NCBI RefSeq assembly: GCF_004765805.1
Contig: NZ_SBIU01000008.1
Coordinates: forward strand, 1 to 64,000
Length of the DNA stretch: 64,000 nt
Direction of reading: 5' to 3'
Source of the DNA: Halorussus halobius
GTDB lineage: Archaea > Halobacteriota > Halobacteria > Halobacteriales > Haladaptataceae
Every line of letters starts with the position of its first letter. Positions within the stretch are counted from its first letter, which is position 1. Below are positions 8,418 through 16,189 of the stretch, one piece after another. Below the pieces are notes generated by a model. It did not search any database. It worked only from the letters and a program-made list of their open reading frames with translations, and was not told where the DNA came from. Position numbers and translations under genes: made by a program.

Positions 8418-9080
8418 TTAAAAGTCGGGGATGAGGTCGGCGACCTCATCCATCGCGTCCTCAGTCGCACCGACGACGTCCACGTCGGGGAACAGCGCCG
8501 TCCACGTCAACTCGATGCTCCCGTTGAGCGCACTTGGGTCATCGGGGTCTTTCGTGAGCGTCGCTTCCTTGATTGCGACCGGCATCGGCCCCTCAAACAC
8601 GCCCTCGTCGGTCTCGTGCGAGCCGTCGGTCCACTCGCCAACGTGGAGGCGCGCGGGGTTCCCGCTCCCGGTTTGGGCTTGACTCGTTGCCCAGTCCCAG
8701 ACCTGCTTTTTCACGATGAGGTCGACATCGCCGCTGGCGTCGAACTTGTTGAACGCGCCGGCCTCGCTGCTGCCGTCGCCCCACGGTGAATCGCCCGGCC
8801 CAACTTGGAACGAGAGGTCTTCGGTGTAGGTTCCAGCGCCGCCGTCGACGTGGTAGCCCTTCCGGTTTTCGAGGTCGGCGTCCGCGACGTCGTCGGGCAG
8901 CAGGTCGGTGCCGATGTCGTACGCCGACCGAAGCAGCTGGCCTCGGTTGCTGAGGAGGTATTGGTGTGTGATTGCGCCCGTGTCGGCGAGCTCCTCCTGA
9001 AGGTGGAAGACGCACGTTCGGGTGGTGTCGCCGTCCGGGACGTCTACTTCGAGGTAGGCTTCGCCGCGTAGTCCTGTCAT
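8418..9080 (-). CDS. tail protein, 220 aa
   Basis: Beta-rich acidic protein located between the tape-measure-like gene and the distal-tail gene, separated from the former by the oppositely oriented lipoprotein gene. No motif is recognised. Segments like 'AYLEVDVPDGDTTRTCVFHLQEEL' and 'SIELTWTALFPDVDVVGAT' are typical of virion beta-sandwich proteins. The break in the otherwise continuous overlap pattern (about 500 bp to the upstream gene on this strand) marks the insertion site of the lipoprotein gene. Confidence 0.6.
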   Translation of the reverse strand: MTGLRGEAYLEVDVPDGDTTRTCVFHLQEELADTGAITHQYLLSNRGQLLRSAYDIGTDLLPDDVADADLENRKGYHVDGGAGTYTEDLSFQVGPGDSPWGDGSSEAGAFNKFDASGDVDLIVKKQVWDWATSQAQTGSGNPARLHVGEWTDGSHETDEGVFEGPMPVAIKEATLTKDPDDPSALNGSIELTWTALFPDVDVVGATEDAMDEVADLIPDF

Positions 9081-9161
9081 GGTATCAATCCTCGTGTCGT
9101 GTTGAATCCGCTCGCGTGGGTGGCGGTATCTTTAGCATCCCCGAGCGACTACCCTCCGGGT

Positions 9162-9590
9162 ATGAATCGGCGACAACTCCTCGCGGCGGCGAGCGCGGCG
9201 GCCACCGCCAGCCTCGCCGGCTGCACCGGCACGCTCGCTCCCGAACCCAGCGTCGAATGGGACGGCGACTACTACGCCGGCGACGGCGCACTCGACACCG
9301 ACGCCGCCCTCTACTATCTCGGCGAGCTATCGAACACTGGCGGGAACCACATCAAGACCATCGAACTCACCATCACGCTCCTCGATGAGAACGACCAAGA
9401 GATTACGAGCCGGACGAAGGAACTCACGGGGATTCGCGCTGGAACCACCCAAGAGTTCCACTTCCGGGTCGGCCTCAGCGACGGCGAGGTCGGTGACCTC
9501 GACGACGTCGAGATATCGGCCGATGTCCTCGCGACGAACTACGCACCGCTCGCCAACCCCAGCGAGGACGACAGCGAGTCGACCGATTAA
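9162..9590 (+). CDS. predicted lipoprotein inserted in the tail module, 142 aa
   Basis: ATG at 9162 gives an N-terminus MNRRQLLAAAS followed by a hydrophobic stretch and the lipobox SLAGC (Cys at about residue 21). This fits an exported, lipid-anchored protein, with Arg-Arg suggesting the Tat route. The mature part is a small beta-sandwich with 'ELSNTGGNHIKTIELTITLLDENDQ', like FxLYD/DUF3426-type extracellular domains. It runs opposite to all tail genes and its 3' end overlaps the tape-measure stop by 4 bp. This is the layout of a lysogeny-expressed cargo ('moron') gene; cell-surface functions such as superinfection exclusion are possible but unproven. Confidence 0.7.
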   Translation: MNRRQLLAAASAAATASLAGCTGTLAPEPSVEWDGDYYAGDGALDTDAALYYLGELSNTGGNHIKTIELTITLLDENDQEITSRTKELTGIRAGTTQEFHFRVGLSDGEVGDLDDVEISADVLATNYAPLANPSEDDSESTD

Positions 9591-10804
9591 CGCTGCCCAC
9601 GGATTTCATCCGCGAGGTCTTGCAGGTCGTCCTCCACGTCGTTAATCTGTGATTCCAGGTCGTCCTTCGTCTCCTGCTGGGCGTCCTCGACCGCGTCGAT
9701 GATGTCATCCCGGAGTTCTTTGAAGCCGCTGACGTCGACGTCGACGCTCGACTCCGAGTCAACCGACACGTTCGTGTTCAACGTCGCCGACCCCGACCCG
9801 CCGCTGCCCCCGTTCCCGCCCGAGCCACTGGGGTCGCCTAACCGAATTCCGTTCTCGCCGCCGAATCGAACACCCTCTCCGCCACCGATGTTGATCCCGT
9901 TCTCACCGCCAATCGAAATCACGCCCCGCCCGAGCCCGCCACCGTCGCCACTACTGCCACCGCCGCCGCCGTCACTTGACCCGTCTTGGATGCTGACCGG
10001 GATCGTGGTGTCCTCCACGGGCAGCGTCGTGTCCTCGACCGCGAGTTCGACCGAGTCGAGCTCTTCGGTCTCGACGCCGACCTGCACGTCGTCCATCTCC
10101 TCGGTCTCGACACCGACTTGAACGTCGTCGAGCTCTTCGGTCTCCACGCCGACCGAGAGATCACCCATCTCCTCGGTCTCGACGCCGACTTGGATGTCCT
10201 CCAGCTGCTCAGTCTCGACACCGACTTGGATATCGTCCAGTTCGTCGGTCTCGACGTTGACGCCGACGTCCTCCAGCTCGTCGGTCTCGATTCCGACCTC
10301 GACCGAGTCGAGCTCCTCGGACTCCACGCCGATGTCGATTGACTCACCGCTCACCGAGAGCCCAGAGTCACTAATCGCGTCCGAGATCGCGGGCCCGACC
10401 GCGCTCCCGACCGCCGAGCCGATGGCTTGCGTCGCCGCGCCCCCGAGTCCGCCGGCCGCGCTCCCGGCCGCGCTGCCCGCGCCGCCGATGATGCCCGACA
10501 ACGTGCCACCGCCGAGCAGTTCCGTGAGCCCGCCGTCGTCGCCGACCTTGTCCTCGATGTCTTCGAGGAGTTCGACCGCTGTTTCAAGGTAGGCGTTGCG
10601 CTCAATCTCCATCCGGAAGCTGCGACGCGCACGCCGGCGCTGGCGGCCGCCCCCGCTACGGGCGGCTTGACCGGTCATCGTCCCGCCGTCGGTAACGCCA
10701 ACCTCGGTCGCGCCGACCGCGTCCTCGACCTGCTGGCGGATCTGGCGCAGCTGCCCGCGCGGCACGGTCAGTTCGACGGTGGCTTCGGTGGAGAACTCGC
10801 TCAT
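9587..10804 (-). CDS. tape-measure-like tail protein, 405 aa
   Basis: It directly follows the frameshifting tail chaperone, the standard place for a tape-measure gene, and its ATG at 10804 overlaps the chaperone extension's stop (ATGA). Order: helical N-terminus with a basic patch (about 50-65); a Gly/Ala-rich hydrophobic segment (about 98-145), as found in tape measures; eight 12-residue repeats (158-253); Gly/Ser-rich region (275-340); C-terminal coiled-coil-like helix (358-403). At 405 residues it would specify a short tail, roughly 60 nm by the usual 0.15 nm per residue. No peptidase motif seen. Confidence 0.65.
   Translation of the reverse strand: MSEFSTEATVELTVPRGQLRQIRQQVEDAVGATEVGVTDGGTMTGQAARSGGGRQRRRARRSFRMEIERNAYLETAVELLEDIEDKVGDDGGLTELLGGGTLSGIIGGAGSAAGSAAGGLGGAATQAIGSAVGSAVGPAISDAISDSGLSVSGESIDIGVESEELDSVEVGIETDELEDVGVNVETDELDDIQVGVETEQLEDIQVGVETEEMGDLSVGVETEELDDVQVGVETEEMDDVQVGVETEELDSVELAVEDTTLPVEDTTIPVSIQDGSSDGGGGGSSGDGGGLGRGVISIGGENGINIGGGEGVRFGGENGIRLGDPSGSGGNGGSGGSGSATLNTNVSVDSESSVDVDVSGFKELRDDIIDAVEDAQQETKDDLESQINDVEDDLQDLADEIRGQR
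10046..10333 (-). repeat. eight tandem 36-bp coding repeats (12-residue units)
   Basis: Inside the tape-measure-like gene, residues 158-253 are eight uninterrupted 12-residue units with consensus VGVETEELDDVQ. Val/Ile at positions 1 and 3, Glu at 4 and Leu/Met at 8 are the most constant. The DNA is repetitive too, but third positions differ between units, so the protein repeat is under selection rather than freshly duplicated. Confidence 0.85.
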
Positions 10805-10977
10805 AGGGTGTGGGCCTCCGCGTAGGCGTCAAGCAATCGCAGGTAGTCGAGTGGCACGTGCTGGATGTCGTCGAGGGTTAGGCCGTGGGCGAGTCCGACG
10901 ACGACGAGGTAGTCGAGTCGCGCTCGCTCTGAGACGTCCCCGAGCTGCCGGTCGCCGGCGAGGACGTCCCGGATCTG
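10801..10977 (-). CDS. -1 frameshift extension of the tail-assembly chaperone (58 codons)
   Basis: This frame has no start of its own. It continues the chaperone after a -1 slip at 10977-10983 and encodes a well-formed helical segment (QIRDVLAGDRQLGDV..., '...DYLRLLDAYAEAHTL'). It ends with a TGA that overlaps the ATG of the tape-measure gene. The fusion would be 175 + 58 = 233 residues. It corresponds in position to the T part of lambda gpG/gpGT, which recruits tail-tube protein to the tape measure. Confidence 0.8.
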   Translation of the reverse strand, partial: QIRDVLAGDRQLGDVSERARLDYLVVVGLAHGLTLDDIQHVPLDYLRLLDAYAEAHTL

Positions 10978-11501
10978 TTTCCCGACTCACTCGGGACGCC
11001 GAGACTGTTCACTTGGGCTTCGAGCCACTGCCGGAACCCCGGATGAATTCCCGTGCCGGCGAGCCCCTGGAAGTTCGCCTCGACGACGCTCTCGGTGAGT
11101 CGGTCGTCTCGCGCTCGGTTGTCAGCGTAAGGGGCTTTGATGGTGGCGGCGGCGAGCAGCCAGAGCACGCGCTCGTCGCGGCCCGCGCGCTCGGGCACGG
11201 CTCGGTTCTTGATTGCTTCCTCGCCGGCCGTGAGCGCGCCGAGCACGAGCTCCGTATCGCCGCCCCAGTCTTCTTCGTCGCGCTGCCACTGGAGGCCGTG
11301 CTGCTGGAAGGTGAGGCGGTCCCGTCGCGCTTCGAGCTGCTCGACGAGGTCGCGGACTTCATCCCCTGACTCGCCGCCGCCCTCGGAGTCTTCGTCGTCG
11401 ATGCTGGATTGGAGGTCGGCGAGTCGGGTGTCGAGCGCATCGATAGCGGCCGTGATGTCGTCGAGCGCGTCGTCGAGCCGATACGACTCGGTAGTCAGCA
11501 T
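10878..11501 (-). CDS. tail-assembly chaperone, zero-frame product (gpG-like), 207 aa
   Basis: Located between the tail-tube and tape-measure genes. The first 175 residues are helical and charged ('ALDDITAAIDALDTRLADLQSSI', 'EQLEARRDRLTFQQHGLQWQRDEEDW', 'AVVEANFQGLAGTGIHPGFRQWLEAQVNSL'-like segments). The last 32 residues after the slippery site are Ser/Thr-rich and look non-functional. Tailed viruses make this protein in excess over the frameshift product, and both are needed for assembly but are absent from the mature tail. The start ATG at 11501 lies 2 bp from the tail-tube stop. Confidence 0.75.
   Translation of the reverse strand: MLTTESYRLDDALDDITAAIDALDTRLADLQSSIDDEDSEGGGESGDEVRDLVEQLEARRDRLTFQQHGLQWQRDEEDWGGDTELVLGALTAGEEAIKNRAVPERAGRDERVLWLLAAATIKAPYADNRARDDRLTESVVEANFQGLAGTGIHPGFRQWLEAQVNSLGVPSESGNRSGTSSPATGSSGTSQSERDSTTSSSSDSPTA
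10977..10983 (-). promoter_or_regulatory. programmed -1 ribosomal frameshift site GGGAAAC
   Basis: Read on the minus strand the heptamer is G GGA AAC in the zero frame (TCG GGA AAC AGA), exactly the X XXY YYZ slippery form. Slipping back one base pairs the tRNAs with GGG and AAA and continues with CAG. The zero frame continues for only 32 low-complexity Ser/Thr-rich residues to a stop at 10878, whereas the -1 frame gives a sensible helical sequence reaching the next gene. Confidence 0.85.
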
Positions 11502-11503
11502 CG

Positions 11504-12391
11504 TTAGGCCACCTCCACGTCCGCGACGTGGTAGTCGATGGGCTCGTGTAGGTCAGTGTCTGGATTCACGAGGTCCGCCCAGCCGTAGCTGTTCGGCTGG
11601 AGACCCGAGAGCGTGTACTCGATGGTGGTGCCTTGACCGTTCGTGAACGACAGCGAGCCCGAGACCTTCCCGACCGTGTCGCCGGCGTCGTCGACGGCGA
11701 GCGCGAGCTGGTCGCGTTCCGTGAACGTCGCGTCCGTCGACAGGCTGGGTTCGATTGCGCCCGTGACGGCGTCGAACGGATGGCGGTCTTGACCACGCCG
11801 GAATCGATGCAGGCCGGCGAGCGACAGCGACGCCGACTGCATCAACGACTGACTCATGCCGTTGACGTCGAACGATGCGCCGTGCCACTCGAACGCGTCC
11901 GTCCGCGACGGCTGCGCGATCGTCTCCGGCTCGGCGACATCGTCCGGCTCGAACCCGTACAGTAGCGTCAGGTCGACCGTGACAGGCGACCCTTGCTCGT
12001 AGTTGATAGTCGCCTCCGTGACGATTGCGCCCGTCGGCGTGCGCGGCTCGGTGCTGCCGTCGGGGAGGTCGACGCCGAGGTACCACGTCGAGCTCGGGGC
12101 TTGCATCACCGAGTTGGGGAGTGCCGTGCCGCCGTCGGCGAACACGAGATCGTGCCAGTTGGTGTCGGTGAGCGTGAACGACACGCTCGCGGCTCCCTCC
12201 CAGTTGCCCTCGCGACTTCCCTGCGGCGTTGGGTCGTCGGGCTGGCGGCTTCGTTCGAGCGCCTCCTCGACGGACAGGTCGCCCACCGAGACGTCGATGC
12301 CGGGCTGGCGCCACGTCGGCTCGGCTGGCGGGCCGTCACCGAAGCTGTTCTCGACGCAGTAGGCGACGGTCGCGGCTCCGGCGCTGGTCAT
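11504..12391 (-). CDS. major tail tube protein, 295 aa
   Basis: Predicted beta-rich protein with repeated tube-like segments such as 'GAASVSFTLTDTNWHDLVFADGG', 'IVTEATINYEQGSPVTVDLTLLYG' and 'VSGSLSFTNGQGTTIEYTLSGLQPNSYG'. It follows the neck proteins and precedes the chaperone, as in siphovirus-type operons. The duplicated sandwich pattern suggests two tube-fold units, common in haloarchaeal tailed viruses. ATG at 12391 overlaps the previous stop by 4 bp. Confidence 0.7.
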   Translation of the reverse strand: MTSAGAATVAYCVENSFGDGPPAEPTWRQPGIDVSVGDLSVEEALERSRQPDDPTPQGSREGNWEGAASVSFTLTDTNWHDLVFADGGTALPNSVMQAPSSTWYLGVDLPDGSTEPRTPTGAIVTEATINYEQGSPVTVDLTLLYGFEPDDVAEPETIAQPSRTDAFEWHGASFDVNGMSQSLMQSASLSLAGLHRFRRGQDRHPFDAVTGAIEPSLSTDATFTERDQLALAVDDAGDTVGKVSGSLSFTNGQGTTIEYTLSGLQPNSYGWADLVNPDTDLHEPIDYHVADVEVA

Positions 12392-12651
12392 TCGAGATCA
12401 CCGTCGAGCCCGACTGAAAGCTTCACGCGGTCGTGGACGATGTCGGCGCCGAGCCGTTCCGCGATCTCTTCTTTCAGCCCCGGCAGTTCGACATCAACAT
12501 CCAGTGCGACGGAGTTGTCGACGACCACGAGACTCGATTTTTGAAGTTCGACGTCGGTGCCGAGGGTGTCCGATAGGTGTGCTTCGAGGTCCTCCGTGAG
12601 GTCCTCGACTGATGCTCCTGTTGTGTTGAGGGTCTCCGTGAAGTCTGTCAT
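12388..12651 (-). CDS. small neck/tail-completion region protein, 87 aa
   Basis: A small acidic protein between tail-terminator and tail-tube genes. Helices at the N-terminus ('SVEDLTEDLEAHLSDTLGTD') are followed by beta-strands ('SSLVVVDNSVALDVDVELPG'). It overlaps both neighbours by 4 bp, so it is translationally coupled. Family not recognised; a structural or assembly role is inferred from position only. Confidence 0.6.
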   Translation of the reverse strand: MTDFTETLNTTGASVEDLTEDLEAHLSDTLGTDVELQKSSLVVVDNSVALDVDVELPGLKEEIAERLGADIVHDRVKLSVGLDGDLE

Positions 12652-13211
12652 GGTCCTAACTGCTCGTAGCCGTGGAACGTCACATCCAGCGACGCCCGGT
12701 AGAAATCCTGCCAGTCGACGGACTGCGGGTCCTCGTCGACCTCCAAGTACCGGTAACTGACTCGGGAATCGTCAACGCCGGGATACTGGAGTTTGCTCCA
12801 GAGCGCGTCGGTGACCCGGTCGACGAGCCCGGTGTCGCCGTTCGAGAACGGCACGCCATCCGCGCCGCTCGGGTCGACGTGCCCGTACTTGCGCTCGGTC
12901 ATCCCTTCGACCCGTACGTTCACGACCACGTCGGTCTCGCGGAGCGGCTCAGTGCCGGCGAGGCTGCCGCCCGAGTCGACGTAGGACGCGCCCAGGAAAC
13001 AACCGGTCTTCAGTTGGGCTTTGCGCTTGTGCAGCGGCTGGGTCATGTCCACGCTCTCGCTGCCCTCGTAGACGACGCTGTTGTCCCGATCGACGCGCTT
13101 CACGCGGACCGAGTCGCCGGAGTCGAGCGTGTACGTGCTTTCGACGTCGTCGACGACGCTGGCGAGTTGGTCGAGCGTCCAGTCGACCGCTGGATGCAAC
13201 GACTCGGTCAC
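12648..13211 (-). CDS. tail terminator-like protein, 187 aa
   Basis: GTG at 13211 overlaps the stop of the gp10-like gene (GTGA), which decides the start; the frame further upstream is shadow. The fold suggested by 'LHPAVDWTLDQLASVVDDVES', '...VVVNVRVEGMTERKYGHVD' and '...WQDFYRASLDVTFHGYEQL' (N-terminal helix, central strands, terminal strand) resembles tail-terminator/minor tail proteins of siphoviruses, which cap the tube at the head side. Assignment is by position and outline only. Confidence 0.55.
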   Translation of the reverse strand: MTESLHPAVDWTLDQLASVVDDVESTYTLDSGDSVRVKRVDRDNSVVYEGSESVDMTQPLHKRKAQLKTGCFLGASYVDSGGSLAGTEPLRETDVVVNVRVEGMTERKYGHVDPSGADGVPFSNGDTGLVDRVTDALWSKLQYPGVDDSRVSYRYLEVDEDPQSVDWQDFYRASLDVTFHGYEQLGP

Positions 13212-13678
13212 GATGCTCGCCTCCGGATCTCTGCGAGCGTGTCGCGGATGAACCGGCCCTCCGGAAGCCCCTCGACCTCTACGCTTGGGAGGAAGACGCG
13301 CCAGCCGTCGCTCTCGCGCTCGTACTCTTCGCGCACCCACTCCGGCGGGTCCGCGCCTCGGCCGCCTTCGCTCCAGATGAACGAGAGCACGTCGGCGTTC
13401 TTCGCTTCGACTTCGTGGCGGGCGGTGCCGCGCTCGAATAACAGTGCGGGGTCGGGGAGGCGGGCTCGAAGCCGCACCGCGTCGCCCGTACGGTCGACCT
13501 CGACGGACAGTCCTGCGAGCAGCGTACTGACGTCGTAGTCGTGCTGGCTGCCGTACGCCTCGATCTTCTCGCGGAGCAACGCTTCGTACTCGTCTGCGAG
13601 CGAGTCGGCGGCGTGCTCCTCGCCCGCGTCGAGGATGGCGTCGCGGAGGTCGTCTTCGAAGTTACTGTCGAGCTCCAT
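13208..13678 (-). CDS. HK97 gp10-like neck protein, 156 aa
   Basis: Length, helical N-terminus ('FEDDLRDAILDAGEEHAADSLADEYEALLREKIEAYG') and the segment 'LFERGTARHEVEAKNADVLSF' match the gp10-like family, where a 'GT..H.I.A...LSF' motif is typical. These proteins form a ring in the head-tail connector. The start ATG at 13678 is 2 bp from the preceding stop; the stop overlaps the next GTG. Confidence 0.7.
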   Translation of the reverse strand: MELDSNFEDDLRDAILDAGEEHAADSLADEYEALLREKIEAYGSQHDYDVSTLLAGLSVEVDRTGDAVRLRARLPDPALLFERGTARHEVEAKNADVLSFIWSEGGRGADPPEWVREEYERESDGWRVFLPSVEVEGLPEGRFIRDTLAEIRRRAS

Positions 13679-13679
13679 C

Positions 13680-14534
13680 CTACATGTCCTCCCGGCGGTA
13701 CTCGTCGAGCAACTCGCTGGCCTTCTCCCGCATCCGGTCGGCCTTCGTCTCGACGTTGTACACCGTCGCGTTATCCGGAATCTGGATCGTTGCTTCCTCC
13801 GCGAACTCCGCCCCGGCGCGGAGCGCGACCGCGCGCCTCACAGCACGTGGAATCCCTTCATGCCCAAAGGAGAACTCCACGTAGCAGGCGTTCGACAGGC
13901 TGGCGATGTCGTCGTCGAGCGCGTGGACGTCCAGGTAGAGCTCGCTGACGCCGCCGTTGTTGCGCCGCACCCAGTAGTCCGCACCGCGATGCGTGAGCCC
14001 GACCCCGCCCTCCTTGCCGTCCGTCCAGTCGTCGTACCCGCCATCGCTGTTGATGACCAGCAGCCGGTTGACGGCCTCGACGTTCCGCCGGTCGAGCGTG
14101 ATCCGCGTGTAGGCCGGCCGGTCGTCACGGTAGCCGTCCTGGTACTCGCCGATACTGATACGGATCTCGCGCTTGGGCTCCCGGCGCTGCTCGCGCCGCT
14201 GCCGGCCGGTCCGGGGGTCAGACTCCAAGAGCGCGTCACTGTTCTTCCGGTACTGGTAGCGGTCGCGCTCGCTCGCGCCATGCACCATCCCGCCGTGCGT
14301 GGGGAGGTCGTGTTCGTCCTCCCGCGTCTTCGGCCCCGTCGGGATGTCGATCGCGTCGGCGTCGTCGAGCCCGTCGGGCTCATAGTAGTGCTGCTTGAGG
14401 TCCTTCTCCAAGGGTTCGGTCTCGGCGGCGATCGCGTCGACGGCGAGCTGCTCGTCCTGACTCAGGTCGCCGGGGAGGCTGGCTTGCCGGAGCGCGCGGC
14501 GGACGTCCTCCAGCGTACAGTACCCGGTTGCCAT
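13680..14534 (-). CDS. head-tail connector/adaptor protein, 284 aa
   Basis: The N-terminus 'YCTLEDVRRALRQASLPGDLSQDEQLAVDAIAAETEPLEKDL' is characteristic of gp6/gp15-like head completion proteins, which bind the portal. The middle contains beta-rich insertions and ends with 'DRMREKASELLDEYRREDM'. At 284 aa it is much longer than bacterial phage adaptors (about 100 aa), because of a large internal domain, a feature seen in haloarchaeal viruses. It starts at ATG 14534. Confidence 0.65.
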   Translation of the reverse strand: MATGYCTLEDVRRALRQASLPGDLSQDEQLAVDAIAAETEPLEKDLKQHYYEPDGLDDADAIDIPTGPKTREDEHDLPTHGGMVHGASERDRYQYRKNSDALLESDPRTGRQRREQRREPKREIRISIGEYQDGYRDDRPAYTRITLDRRNVEAVNRLLVINSDGGYDDWTDGKEGGVGLTHRGADYWVRRNNGGVSELYLDVHALDDDIASLSNACYVEFSFGHEGIPRAVRRAVALRAGAEFAEEATIQIPDNATVYNVETKADRMREKASELLDEYRREDM

Positions 14535-14540
14535 GCGACG

Positions 14541-14900
14541 TCACTCCTCCTCGGTCGTCGGGATGTGCGCCTTGATCGCCTCGAGCGCAGTCTCGCGATT
14601 CTTGCCGTCCTCTTCAGCTGCCGCGAGCGCGTGGAGTTCGCTGCCGCCGTAGTCTTCGCTGTCGAGTTCCGACTCCAGGTCGTCGACAGTGTACTCGGAC
14701 GGGTCGAACGGGGGCAGGTCGTCGGGCGGCCCGTCCTCCTCGCGGACGTCGTCGCCGTCGTCGACCACCTCGAAGTCGCCGCGCTCCTCACACAGGTACG
14801 CCGCGAAGTCGCCGTCCACCTTGACCGTGTCGCCGATGGCCAGCGTCCCCGTCTCCCGGTGGTGGTACTGGCCGCCAGCGATCTTCTTGACTCGAGGCAT
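14541..14900 (-). CDS. head-associated protein with C-terminal HeH-like helix pair, 119 aa
   Basis: N-terminal half has short strands ('MPRVKKIAGGQYHHRETGTLAIGD'), followed by an acidic linker. The end, 'SEYTVDDLESELDSEDYGGSELHALAAAEEDGKNRETALEAIKAH', resembles a helix-extended-helix (Rho-N/SAP-like) motif found in many phage head proteins just after the capsid gene. Lies between a tiny capsid-adjacent protein and the connector. Function is inferred from family and position. Confidence 0.6.
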   Translation of the reverse strand: MPRVKKIAGGQYHHRETGTLAIGDTVKVDGDFAAYLCEERGDFEVVDDGDDVREEDGPPDDLPPFDPSEYTVDDLESELDSEDYGGSELHALAAAEEDGKNRETALEAIKAHIPTTEEE

Positions 14901-14902
14901 GA

Positions 14903-15082
14903 TCAGGCGTCGGCCGTGAAGCCGAGTTCACCGAAGCTCGAGCCGTCGTAGCCTCGGTAGGTGTTGGTCGACGTGTCGAACCAGAGTTCGCCGCCGTCGA
15001 GGTCGGCCTCGGGCGGATCGCCGTCGACGCGGCCGAGGTAGGTCTCGCGCAGCATCGCGTTCGTGGTCAGAGCATCACTCAT
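14903..15082 (-). CDS. capsid-adjacent small protein, 59 aa
   Basis: ATG at 15082 (MSDALTTNAMLRETYLG) is preceded by a purine-rich GAGGTGGTCGAG and is preferred to the GTG at 15091. The C-terminal part 'GGELWFDTSTNTYRGYDGSSFGEL' resembles the short tail-fibre/head-decoration repeat ('G.LWYNTTTN..R.YDG...') seen in many phage fibre proteins. It lies 10 bp after the capsid gene. It could decorate the capsid, which is inferred. Confidence 0.5.
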   Translation of the reverse strand: MSDALTTNAMLRETYLGRVDGDPPEADLDGGELWFDTSTNTYRGYDGSSFGELGFTADA

Positions 15083-15092
15083 CTCGACCACC

Positions 15093-16178
15093 TCACGCCA
15101 GCGGGTCCGCGAGGCCGGTCACGAGCACGCCAGCCTGCATCTCCTTGATCTGGAAGTCCATCTGGCCCTCCATCCAGTTCCGGGAGTGGAGCTTCTGCTC
15201 GTGGACCTTGTCGGTGTCCTGCGTCTGGTCGAGTTCCATCTCGCCGAACAGCCCGTACGCCAGATTGCCCGGGTCGGTGAACATGGCGTACTCGGTCGGC
15301 CAGCCGTTGACGCCGACGATGTCGTAGTCGAACGGCGTCAGATCGGAGTCGCCGAAGATGACCGCGCTGCCGAGCGGGTCTTCCCGCTGGGTCAGGTCCA
15401 TCGCGTACTGCTGGACCTGGTCGGGGTTCATCAGGAACACCGTCTCGTCGGTGTTGCGGTATCGGCTGTCGAGCGTCTGGATCGCCTCGTTGAACACGCC
15501 CGTGTCGAGTGCCTGGGCGTTGCCGTTCCCGTCCGTGTGGTCGAGTTCGGGCATCGTCGCGAGTTCGCCGTCTGCCGTGTCCTCGAGCCCGAGCCGGGTG
15601 GAGTTGCTGCTGTCGTCGACGGACTGCGTGTCGCCCTCTGCACGGGCGATCCAGCCGGTGAACGTACTGTCGAGGTGGCTGACGTCCGCTGAGACGTAGT
15701 CGTTGAGGGCGCCGCTGGACGCGCCAGCGCGCATCCCGATGAGCGCGACGTCGTTCCCCCAGCGCTGGACGAACTGGTCGACGATGTAGTCGCCGAACTG
15801 GTCTTCGTCGTAGTGCGTGTTCTTGATCGCGTCGCGGCGCGGCTCGACGAGGATGTAGTACTGCTTGTCGGTCGCGTTGAATTTGACCTCGCCGGACTCG
15901 GCGGTCGACGAGGACGTCCGGCTGCCCTCCTCGTCGCGCGTGTCGCCCGACAGGACGGGGACGCCGAACTGCGGGACCTCCTGCTGGAGGCGTTCGAGCG
16001 TCATCGTGTCGACCATGCCGAGGAGTTGGACCTCCTTCTGTGCGCGTTCGAGGAACTCCTCGGTGACGCGGGGCGGAAGCTGGAAGCCGTCCAGGTCCGC
16101 GATGTCGACCGTCTTGTCGTGACTGAGGCTCTGCATGTTCTGCTGGCGGGTCGCTGCGATAGTGTTGTCAGTACTCAT
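15093..16178 (-). CDS. major capsid protein, HK97 fold, 361 aa
   Basis: Follows the protease/scaffold gene, as in nearly all HK97-type operons. The N-terminus 'FQLPPRVTEEFLERAQKEVQLLGMVDTMTLERLQQEVPQFG', the central 'VEPRRDAIKNTHYDEDQFGDYIVDQFVQRWGNDVALIGMRAG' with the long spine helix, and 'VFLMNPDQVQQYAMDLTQREDPLGSAVIFG' are typical of HK97-fold capsid proteins with an initial disordered arm. The protein forms the icosahedral shell. ATG at 16178, 11 bp after the protease stop. Confidence 0.85.
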   Translation of the reverse strand: MSTDNTIAATRQQNMQSLSHDKTVDIADLDGFQLPPRVTEEFLERAQKEVQLLGMVDTMTLERLQQEVPQFGVPVLSGDTRDEEGSRTSSSTAESGEVKFNATDKQYYILVEPRRDAIKNTHYDEDQFGDYIVDQFVQRWGNDVALIGMRAGASSGALNDYVSADVSHLDSTFTGWIARAEGDTQSVDDSSNSTRLGLEDTADGELATMPELDHTDGNGNAQALDTGVFNEAIQTLDSRYRNTDETVFLMNPDQVQQYAMDLTQREDPLGSAVIFGDSDLTPFDYDIVGVNGWPTEYAMFTDPGNLAYGLFGEMELDQTQDTDKVHEQKLHSRNWMEGQMDFQIKEMQAGVLVTGLADPLA

Positions 16179-16189
16179 GAATAGTCACC

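Noticed and set aside
10046..10333. CRISPR-like array of 36-bp repeats
   Set aside because: The repeats are contiguous coding units without spacers and encode a regular protein repeat.
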